Assembly (NCBI GenBank): GCA_030625995.1
Contig: DAOUPU010000057.1
Location: 1 to 12,320, forward strand
DNA length: 12,320 nucleotides
Reading direction: 5' to 3'
DNA from: Flavobacteriaceae bacterium
GTDB lineage: Bacteria > Bacteroidota > Bacteroidia > Flavobacteriales > Flavobacteriaceae
Part shown: in pieces, positions 5,980 through 12,320 of the stretch
Layout: each line of letters begins with the position of its first letter
Numbering within the stretch: position 1 is the first letter of the stretch
Notes under the pieces: model-generated
Told to the model about the DNA's origin: nothing
Seen by the model: only the letters and a program-made list of their open reading frames with translations
Databases searched by the model: none
Translations under genes and position numbers: made by a program

Positions 5980-8900
5980 ATGCTTAAATCAATAAAAATG
6001 AATACTATAATAAAATTTTCAAATATAATCTCAAGAAACATTTATTATCTGTTTCTTATATTGATATCCATCAATGCCCGTGCTCTTGATAATGAAGATA
6101 AAAAATCAAATCATTTAAAGATATATGCTCCATTACATGAAGGAACTGGCCATAATGCCATTCATGAGCTCAATCAAAACTATCGCTTATATGACATTTG
6201 TAAAAACGACATTGAAGGCTATAGTCAAAAACTTTCGGGTGGAGATTACACCTATCCCTGTCTTCGTGAAGATCTTGGTGATGCAATGATCTCCAGGGCA
6301 TCTACCGGGAAAATGGCCTTTGAATTTTTAACTGGCGTCATACCAGTCGACTATACCAAGGAAACCGTATCATTCTTTTTCTACAGCGATATAGATTTGG
6401 GAAATTCTGAGCCTTATGATATTTTTATCAATGGACAAGCTCTCTTGACCTTTCAGGCCAATGAAGATGGGAGCTTGAACATCATCAACAATCCCGGCAA
6501 TGGAAATGCAAGCTATATTTTGGTGAAAAGAGATCATAACAATGATGGTATCGGAGCCTTTAGACTAACTGTTCCCATACAAAGCATCGTAAAAGGACAA
6601 AAAGCCAAAGTAAAAGTTCAAGGACATAAAAAAGGGAGTAACGATTGGTTTATGCTTTTCAAGGCAACCGATGTAATTGAAAGATTAAAAATATCAGTTG
6701 AAACAGAAGTTTCGTTCAGTATCAAACAAAAAGATGATTGGCTATATATTGATGCGCCGGCCTATTTCGACAATCAAAGTATAACTCTCGAAAGTGATGG
6801 TGTTTCAAGTAAAAAAGTTCTTCTTAAAGGCCAGGGAGAGTTGGCAAAAGCATCCGTTAAATTAAATGCACCACTCCATAATTTTAAAATATTTTATGGC
6901 GATACACATCTAGAAATTCAATTCGAGAATAAAAATGGAATCTCAAAAAAATCAGAAATCATTGGTAAGTACTTCCATACGCACAATACACAAAATAATG
7001 GATCATGGAAAGCCACCATAACCAAACTATATAAACCTTCTTTTTTTACAACCTTTGATAGTTTTTTTGACAGAAAACACGAAAACGGATTGGTATCTAT
7101 AATGAATTCCAGTCATCAGGATATTGCCTGGGTGGATCGTCCGGAAGTATGTATAATATTAAGAGATACCCTTTTATTTACTCCCATAATTAAAGATGCC
7201 CTTGCGCGAAATGATTACGGTTTTGATATAGAAGACGGTTTAATGTTGAGAGAATACCTGGCTCGTCATCCGGACTCACAAGAACAAATCACTACCTTAT
7301 TAAACAAAAATTTGTTAGCCGTTGGTGCAACCTATAATTGTCCGTATGAAGACATGTATGATGCCGAAGACCAGGTGCGTCAATTGTATTTAGGAAAAAA
7401 ATGGGTTAAGAAAACCTTTGGTGGTTACGATTCAAAAGTATACTGGAATGTGGATGTGCCCGGAAAATCCCTTCAAACACCACAAATCTTGAAAAAAGCC
7501 GGCGTTGATTATATGGTGATCAGCCGTCATGCAAAAGGAATGTTTCATTGGAAAAGTCCCGATGGTAGTTCTGTCTTCACCTACTCTCCCGGCCATTATG
7601 GAAATGACCTGATACACTTGTCAAAAGATATGCGTAACAAATTGAAATACAGCGCAGAACAAGTAGATTTTTGGAGTGGCTATTATAACAAAACCGAGGC
7701 TCATACACCGTTACTTTCCAGTCAGGATATGCTTCCGGCAATAGATTATACCGATTTAATTGATACCTGGAATGGCTTTGATCATATCAATGACGAAAAG
7801 AACAATAAAATACCAATTTATCTTCCCGAAATGGAATTAATGACGGTTGATGAATTTATGCCTTTGGCAGAAAAAAATGTCACAAATGTAGATACAATTA
7901 TGGGTGAACGACCAAACGTTTGGGTTTATATTCACGGGCCGGCACATCATGATGCCTTAACCGCAAGTAGAGAAGCCTCTAAATTAATTCCTGCCGCAGA
8001 AAAATTTCTTTCCATATCAAATATTTTAGACCCCGAAAGAATGCCCTACCCTGCAGTAGAATTTGACAAGGCCTGGCAATCAAAGATCTATCCCGATCAT
8101 GGATGGGGTGGACATGATGGTGATATTACCGATGATCTTTTTAAAGAACATTTGGTAAAATCAAGAGCCATGGGTAAAGCCCTTCTTCAAAAAGGTATCG
8201 AGTTCATTTCAAGCCAAATTAAAACCAACGAAAAAAAAGGTATTCCCGTAGTACTTTTCAATAGCCTTTCCTGGCAAAGAACAGACCCCGTTAAAATCAA
8301 TGTAAATTTCAATAAAGGAAAAGCCAGAAGCCTCGATATCATAGATACTGAAAATAAGGTTCAAAATTCACAGGCATCCAACGTTGTTCAGTATCCGGAT
8401 GGAAGCATTAAATCTGCAGAAATTGTTTTTATAGGCGAAAATATCCCTTCCATTGGCTATAAAACCTATTATGTTGCAAGTTCTGACAAAACAAAAACTC
8501 CAACGCAACGAAATTCATCACTGATAAATTATGAAAATGATCATTACAAGATCACTTTAGGCCAAGGCGGAATCGATCAGGTCTATGATAAAGAGTTAAA
8601 AAGAAATCTTTTCCAAACAGATCATTTTAAGGCAGCAGATGTTTTTACACTTTATTCCAAAGGAAACGGCGCCGGAGAATTCGGAGACATTCAACAACCT
8701 TTTATGAAAGATTTTGACAAAGTTAGTGCACATGATTCGGAATGGGAAATATTGGTTGATGGAAATGTATTTACAACTTATCGATTAAAACAACAAATTC
8801 TTCATGCTATTGTTGAACAGGATGTAACCATTTATCACAATTTAAAAAGAATACAATTTGAAACCAGGTTATTGAATTGGTCGGGTGAAATGTTCCGTGA

Positions 8901-9609
8901 GTTCAGATCAGCCTACCCGATTGCTATGAAAAATGCAGAAATAACCTATGAAGTGCCATTTGGATCTGTAACTGTAGGCAAGGATGAAATTACAACAGCA
9001 GGAGATCGCTATACGCCCCTTTGTAAAGATGTGCACCCGCGTGCCATCTTGGATTGGATCTCTGCCTCTGATAATGAAATGACCGTAACCTTAAGTTCAT
9101 CGGTGGCAGCAGCCGATTGGATAGACCCAACAACCGATCATAATAATACCGTTTTGCAACACCTCTTACTCGCCAGCAGAACTTCCTGTCATTGGGAAGG
9201 AAATGAATATTCACAAGCCGGAAGTCATTCTTATAAGAATATTCTAACTTCAAATAAAACTGGCAATATTGATGGTTCCCGAATTGCAAAACAATACAAT
9301 GAGCCATTACATGTAGTAATTTACCCTAATAAGTCCAATAGAGCAACTTTACCTGAATCTGCAAGTTTCTTTAATATTGATAATAAAAATATAATAGTAA
9401 CTACGATTAAAAAAGCAGAGGACTCTGAGGATATGATCATTAGAATGTATGATGCTGAAGGCAAAAGCTCTACGGTTGGTCTGAATTCATTTTTTGATAT
9501 TGATAAAATGAAAAAAACTAATATCATTGAGGAGTATCCTCAACCTGTAAAAGAATTGAATGTTTCAAAATATGCTATAGAAACATTTAGTTTTGAAGCA
9601 AAAAAATAA
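5980..9609 (+). CDS. Secreted GH38 alpha-mannosidase-like enzyme
   Basis: 1209 residues. A signal peptide is visible: basic residues up to Arg19, hydrophobic 21-31, then A-R-A (33-35) as a type I cleavage site, so it is exported, probably to the periplasm. Residues 40-365 are a long N-terminal, probably beta-rich region outside the usual GH38 core. The catalytic core begins near 370: S-H-Q-D-I-A-W (378-384) supplies zinc ligands His379 and Asp381 and active-site Trp384; D-V-P-G at 492-495 supplies the likely nucleophile and zinc ligand Asp492; H-H-D-A-L (656-660) supplies the last zinc His657. The all-beta C-terminal region starts near P-V-V-L-F-N-S-L (756-763). GH38 enzymes are zinc- or cobalt-dependent retaining alpha-mannosidases. 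The first His of the usual H-x-H-x-D motif is Ser377 or Ser378 here. An alternative start is Met7. The substrate may be a small mannoside or a glycan. Confidence 0.88.
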   Translation: MLKSIKMNTIIKFSNIISRNIYYLFLILISINARALDNEDKKSNHLKIYAPLHEGTGHNAIHELNQNYRLYDICKNDIEGYSQKLSGGDYTYPCLREDLGDAMISRASTGKMAFEFLTGVIPVDYTKETVSFFFYSDIDLGNSEPYDIFINGQALLTFQANEDGSLNIINNPGNGNASYILVKRDHNNDGIGAFRLTVPIQSIVKGQKAKVKVQGHKKGSNDWFMLFKATDVIERLKISVETEVSFSIKQKDDWLYIDAPAYFDNQSITLESDGVSSKKVLLKGQGELAKASVKLNAPLHNFKIFYGDTHLEIQFENKNGISKKSEIIGKYFHTHNTQNNGSWKATITKLYKPSFFTTFDSFFDRKHENGLVSIMNSSHQDIAWVDRPEVCIILRDTLLFTPIIKDALARNDYGFDIEDGLMLREYLARHPDSQEQITTLLNKNLLAVGATYNCPYEDMYDAEDQVRQLYLGKKWVKKTFGGYDSKVYWNVDVPGKSLQTPQILKKAGVDYMVISRHAKGMFHWKSPDGSSVFTYSPGHYGNDLIHLSKDMRNKLKYSAEQVDFWSGYYNKTEAHTPLLSSQDMLPAIDYTDLIDTWNGFDHINDEKNNKIPIYLPEMELMTVDEFMPLAEKNVTNVDTIMGERPNVWVYIHGPAHHDALTASREASKLIPAAEKFLSISNILDPERMPYPAVEFDKAWQSKIYPDHGWGGHDGDITDDLFKEHLVKSRAMGKALLQKGIEFISSQIKTNEKKGIPVVLFNSLSWQRTDPVKINVNFNKGKARSLDIIDTENKVQNSQASNVVQYPDGSIKSAEIVFIGENIPSIGYKTYYVASSDKTKTPTQRNSSLINYENDHYKITLGQGGIDQVYDKELKRNLFQTDHFKAADVFTLYSKGNGAGEFGDIQQPFMKDFDKVSAHDSEWEILVDGNVFTTYRLKQQILHAIVEQDVTIYHNLKRIQFETRLLNWSGEMFREFRSAYPIAMKNAEITYEVPFGSVTVGKDEITTAGDRYTPLCKDVHPRAILDWISASDNEMTVTLSSSVAAADWIDPTTDHNNTVLQHLLLASRTSCHWEGNEYSQAGSHSYKNILTSNKTGNIDGSRIAKQYNEPLHVVIYPNKSNRATLPESASFFNIDNKNIIVTTIKKAEDSEDMIIRMYDAEGKSSTVGLNSFFDIDKMKKTNIIEEYPQPVKELNVSKYAIETFSFEAKK

Positions 9610-9617
9610 AATCTGCT

Positions 9618-11081
9618 GTGAAAAATAAAACATCATTTTATCTAATAGGAATTAGTTTTGTTTCGACCATAGGGGGCTTTTTATTTGGTTATGACACTGC
9701 AATTATTGCAGGCTGTAATACATTTCTTGAAACTCATTTTCAGCTCTCGCCCGCTATGTTGGGCTGGGTGGTATCTTCTGCCCTGCTTGGTACAATTTTG
9801 GGTTGTATCATTTCCGGTACGATTACAGATCGGTTTGGAAGAAAAAAAGCCTTGATATTGTCGGCATTACTTTTAAGTGTTTCGGCTTTCGGATCCATGC
9901 TTCCTCCTCAATTTTTAGGAAATACTGAAAATGCTTTATGGTTTACATCAAATCCTGATTTTGCTTTTAAATTCCTGATCATTATTCGTATGATAGGCGG
10001 AATTGGAGTTGGAATAACGTCAGTAGTTGCTCCTGTTTATATCTCAGAATTAACATTACCGGAAAATAGAGGTAAAATGGTCTCTCTTTACCAACTTTCA
10101 ATTACCCTTGGGATTCTTTTGGCTTTTTTAATGGATTGTATCGTTTTAAATCGAGCCGGTGAGAACGCAGGAATTATATCAAATGACCCCGGATTATGGA
10201 GATGGCTGTTTGTTGACGAATTATGGCGTGGGATGTTTGGAACGGAAATCCCAATAGCTTTACTATTTCTTATATTGCTGTTTTTTGTTCCTGAAAGTCC
10301 AAGGTGGCTGGTTACACAGGGACGTAATGAAGAGGCCATGAAAACGATGATCAAAATTGATGGGGAAGAACATGCTAAATTACAAATGATCGAGATCAAT
10401 GAAATGGTACATGCAGAAACAGGAGGTTTTAAGGAATTATTGGAACCCTTTATGCGTATCCCTCTATTAATAGGAATTCTTCTTCCCATGTTTGCTCATT
10501 TAAGCGGAATTGCTGCAATTATGTACTTTGCCCCGAACATTATCAACGAATCTATTGCGAGTGTTGAAAATGCCTTTCTGGGGGCTGTATTGGTGGGAAT
10601 AGTAAATTCTGCTTTTACCTTTGTGGCTATAATGAACATTGAAAAATTTGGAAGGCGTAAATTACTTTTAATTGGAGTGACAGGAGCATTTATCTCCCTG
10701 ACCGGTGTGGGAATACTTTTTGCCATTGGTTCGAATTTGGTCATTATACCCCTGCTTTTTTATGTTGCCAGCTTTGCCTTCTCTTTTGGTCCGATAGTTT
10801 GGGTAATTATAAGCGAAATATTTCCTACCCGAATAAGAGGTCTGGCAGTTTCCATTGGTAGTTTTTCGCTGATGGTTACCGGGTTTTTCATCACCTTGAC
10901 AAATCCAATAATGATCAAAGCAATAATGCCCTCCGGTACATTCTTTGTTTATGCCATTTTAACTCTTCCTGCGATATGGTTTATTTGGAAATTTGTTCCG
11001 GAAACCAAAGGAAAGACCCTAGAGGAAATTGAAAAATTCTGGATAGAAAAACATAATAAGAGAAAGGACATTCATCGATGA
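9618..11081 (+). CDS. Sugar-porter family MFS transporter (XylE/AraE-like)
   Basis: 487 residues, about 12 membrane segments, inner membrane. Sugar-porter signatures are present: G-F-L-F-G-Y-D-T (20-27) in helix 1, D-R-F-G-R-K-K (71-77), R-G-K-M (151-154), P-E-S-P-R-W-L (225-231), E-K-F-G-R-R-K (342-348), and P-E-T-K-G-K-T (461-467) after the last helix. The family usually imports hexoses or pentoses with protons. Gln159 and Trp395 match sugar-contact residues of E. coli XylE, but the Q-Q-x-x-G-I-N motif of helix 7 reads A-H-L-S-G-I-A (293-299) and the XylE Gln175 position is Ile166, so the cargo may differ from glucose or xylose. The loop 175-205 is longer than in typical bacterial members. 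The start is GTG 8 bases after the GH38 stop; no nearer ATG keeps helix 1. It overlaps the cupin gene by 4 bases. Confidence 0.9.
   Translation: MKNKTSFYLIGISFVSTIGGFLFGYDTAIIAGCNTFLETHFQLSPAMLGWVVSSALLGTILGCIISGTITDRFGRKKALILSALLLSVSAFGSMLPPQFLGNTENALWFTSNPDFAFKFLIIIRMIGGIGVGITSVVAPVYISELTLPENRGKMVSLYQLSITLGILLAFLMDCIVLNRAGENAGIISNDPGLWRWLFVDELWRGMFGTEIPIALLFLILLFFVPESPRWLVTQGRNEEAMKTMIKIDGEEHAKLQMIEINEMVHAETGGFKELLEPFMRIPLLIGILLPMFAHLSGIAAIMYFAPNIINESIASVENAFLGAVLVGIVNSAFTFVAIMNIEKFGRRKLLLIGVTGAFISLTGVGILFAIGSNLVIIPLLFYVASFAFSFGPIVWVIISEIFPTRIRGLAVSIGSFSLMVTGFFITLTNPIMIKAIMPSGTFFVYAILTLPAIWFIWKFVPETKGKTLEEIEKFWIEKHNKRKDIHR
11063..11068 (+). promoter_or_regulatory. Shine-Dalgarno-like AAAGGA for the cupin gene
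   Basis: AAAGGA lies 9 bases before the ATG at 11078, inside the end of the transporter gene. It is the only convincing Shine-Dalgarno site I noted in the operon; the other starts follow A-rich stretches, as usual in Bacteroidota. Confidence 0.5.
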
Positions 11082-11518
11082 GCAGTATAGAAACATATAA
11101 AATAAAAGAAAAAGGATATCAACCATTTTTAATTCGAGAGGAGTGGCAAATTGCACAGCTTAATTATACGGAAGAGCAAGATATTGAGAATATTAATAAA
11201 ATAGATATTCATTTTGAAACCGATGAGGCATTTGTATTACTAAGCGGTAAAGCTGTTCTTATAACCGCTATTCTGGAAGACAAAAAACCAACTTTTTCTG
11301 TAAAATTGATGGAATATAACACTACTTATAATATTCCAAAAAACGTATGGCATAATATAGCTATGAAAACAGACTGCAAAGTATTAATAGTAGAAAAATC
11401 AAATACGCACATAGGTGATTTTGAATTTTTCTATTTAAACAAGGAACAAATAAGCAACCTTAAAGAAAAAGTTATACAAGCCTTTGATGATGACCTCTTA
11501 ATTGGGGAAGAAAATTAA
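11078..11518 (+). CDS. Small single-domain cupin protein
   Basis: 146 residues, no signal peptide, so cytoplasmic. Cupin motif 1 appears as H-F-E-T-D-E-A-F-V-L-L-S-G (45-57), keeping one His, Glu50 and the closing Gly57 with the usual E-x6-G spacing but with a single His instead of H-x-H. Motif 2 is I-P-K-N-V-W-H-N (86-93) with Pro87 and His92. His45, Glu47 or Glu50 and His92 could hold one metal ion. Small cupins in sugar loci can be isomerases, epimerases or lyases, or simply bind a ligand; the sequence does not decide. The start ATG overlaps the stop of the transporter in ATGA (11078-11081), which suggests coupled translation, and the RraA-like gene follows 17 bases after its stop. A role in converting the imported sugar acid or keto-sugar is inference. 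Confidence 0.72.
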   Translation: MSSIETYKIKEKGYQPFLIREEWQIAQLNYTEEQDIENINKIDIHFETDEAFVLLSGKAVLITAILEDKKPTFSVKLMEYNTTYNIPKNVWHNIAMKTDCKVLIVEKSNTHIGDFEFFYLNKEQISNLKEKVIQAFDDDLLIGEEN

Positions 11519-11535
11519 TTAAAAATAATAAAATA

Positions 11536-12228
11536 ATGGTAATTTGGAAAAACGATAAGGAGCTATTTCGTATAGCAAAGAAAGAATTATTTGTTGCTCT
11601 GGTTGGAGATATTTTAGATACCATGGGACTTCAAAGACAATTTTTACCTCCAAAAATAAAACCATTACAAAATGATTTTATAGTAATTGGCAGAGCCATG
11701 ACCGTTCTAGAAGCTGATGTATCTGAGAAAGAATCCAGAAAATCCGAAAATCCAATTCTAAAAAAACCCTTTGGAGTCATGTTTGAGGCCTTAGATGATC
11801 TAAAAGAAGATGAGGTGTATATCTGTTCCGGTTCTTCACCGACCTACGCTCTATGGGGAGGCTTGATGAGTACAAGAGCCATCAAATTAAAAGCTGCAGG
11901 AGCTGTACTACATGGTTGGTCAAGAGACACAAATGAAATACTTAATTTAGGGTTTCCTACTTTTTCATACGGTGGTTATGCACAAGATCAGGGTCCTCGT
12001 GGAAAAGTATTAGCTTATAGAGTACCCATTGAGATTGAAGGAGTTAAAATTCATCCCGGAGATATTATTTATGGAGACAGAGACGGAGTGCTTGTTATCC
12101 CGAAATCGGCAGTAGAGAAAGCTTTTACCGGGGCAATTGAAAAAGCCAGAGGGGAGCAAATGGTTAAAAAAGCCCTGGAAAATGGAATGAGTACTGTAGA
12201 TGCATTCGATAAGTTTGGCATTATGTAA
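11536..12228 (+). CDS. RraA/HMG-aldolase-like protein
   Basis: 230 residues, cytoplasmic. It matches the RraA-like superfamily, which includes class II pyruvate aldolases (4-hydroxy-4-methyl-2-oxoglutarate/oxaloacetate lyases) and the RNase E inhibitor RraA. Seen are V-G-D-I-L-D-T-M-G (23-31), the phosphate/pyruvate-loop region W-G-G-L-M-S-T-R-A (107-115), G-A-V-L-H-G-W-S-R-D (122-131) with Arg130 and Asp131 as the expected substrate and Mg2+ residues, F-P-T-F (140-143), and P-G-D-I-I-Y-G-D-R-D-G-V-L-V-I-P (174-189). The acidic residue usual after the first Gly of the loop motif is Gly109 here. In an operon with a mannosidase, a sugar porter, a cupin and an SDR, cleavage of a keto-acid derived from sugar to pyruvate and an aldehyde is more likely than RNase E control; Bacteroidota also use different degradosome arrangements. 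No Shine-Dalgarno site; an A-rich leader precedes the ATG. Confidence 0.85.
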   Translation: MVIWKNDKELFRIAKKELFVALVGDILDTMGLQRQFLPPKIKPLQNDFIVIGRAMTVLEADVSEKESRKSENPILKKPFGVMFEALDDLKEDEVYICSGSSPTYALWGGLMSTRAIKLKAAGAVLHGWSRDTNEILNLGFPTFSYGGYAQDQGPRGKVLAYRVPIEIEGVKIHPGDIIYGDRDGVLVIPKSAVEKAFTGAIEKARGEQMVKKALENGMSTVDAFDKFGIM

Positions 12229-12251
12229 AACAATCCTTTAAAGAAAAAAGT

Positions 12252-12320
12252 ATGAATACTATTGATCTAAGGGGAAAACATGCCTTGGTAACCGGAGGAA
12301 GTCAGGGCATAGGATCTGAA
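12252..12320 (+). CDS. Short-chain dehydrogenase/reductase, N-terminal fragment
   Basis: The first 23 codons are present and the gene runs off the right edge. The opening D-L-R-G-K-H-A-L-V-T-G-G-S-Q-G-I-G (5-21) is the classical SDR beginning: a first beta strand and the T-G-G-x-x-G-I-G dinucleotide loop. SDR enzymes oxidise or reduce hydroxyl/keto groups with NAD(P)(H). The last visible residue is Glu23. The start lies 23 bases after the RraA-like stop behind an A-rich leader, so it most likely continues the GH38 operon. Oxidation of the imported sugar or a sugar acid is plausible; substrate and cofactor preference cannot be judged because the rest of the protein is missing. Confidence 0.9.
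   Translation, partial: MNTIDLRGKHALVTGGSQGIGSE

Noticed and set aside
8990..9307. Antisense open frame of 105 codons inside the GH38 gene
   Set aside because: It lies wholly opposite a well-supported coding region, has no recognisable domain and no promoter; it is a shadow frame.
10088..10744. Antisense open frames opposite the sugar porter
   Set aside because: Same reason: shadow frames of a membrane protein gene without own signals.
1..12320. tRNA, rRNA, CRISPR array, insertion sequence or integrase
   Set aside because: No cloverleaf, no regularly spaced repeats, and no transposase or integrase coding region was seen on either strand.

Overview
The window reads as a piece of a Bacteroidota chromosome, most likely a flavobacterium. 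DNA is AT-rich, start codons mostly follow A-rich leaders without a Shine-Dalgarno site, a TAnnTTTG-type -7 promoter element is present, two secreted enzymes carry lipoprotein signals, and the long spacer holds short repeats of the kind I associate with flavobacterial genomes. No RNA gene, insertion sequence or CRISPR array was seen. All genes are on the + strand.

Layout. (1) 1-261 is the 3' end of an RsmB/NOP-family rRNA cytosine-C5 methyltransferase, a housekeeping gene. (2) 262-894 is a gene-free spacer filled with small tandem, direct and inverted repeats. (3) 895-4604 holds three genes: a lipoprotein with an (alpha/alpha)6 glycosidase-like fold, a FucP-like (FHS family) sugar permease, and a lipoprotein of the GHL10/DUF187 TIM-barrel type. 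(4) 4605-4909 is a regulatory spacer ending in a TAcaTTTG promoter element and a perfect 18-bp palindrome centred on CG. (5) 4910-5929 is a LacI-family regulator whose TTG start lies inside that palindrome. (6) 5980 to the right edge is a second gene run: a secreted GH38 alpha-mannosidase-like enzyme, a sugar-porter MFS transporter, a small cupin, an RraA/HMG-aldolase-like protein, and the first 23 codons of a short-chain dehydrogenase.

Together the genes look like a sugar utilisation locus for an alpha-mannoside or related glycoside. Exported glycosidases would release sugars at the outer membrane or in the periplasm, two unrelated MFS permeases would import them, and the LacI protein would sense an intermediate and control at least its own transcription. 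The cupin, RraA-like protein and SDR suggest that the imported sugar is oxidised, isomerised and then cleaved by a pyruvate-type aldolase, rather than simply phosphorylated. That pathway is inference. No SusC/SusD pair lies in the window, so outer-membrane uptake is either encoded outside it or not needed for a small substrate.

The most interesting points are the aldolase-type gene set beside a GH38 enzyme, the sugar porter that lacks the usual sugar-binding Gln-Gln/Asn residues, the RraA-like protein without the usual acidic residue in its Gly-Glu/Asp-Leu motif, and the operator that overlaps promoter, leader and start codon of the regulator.
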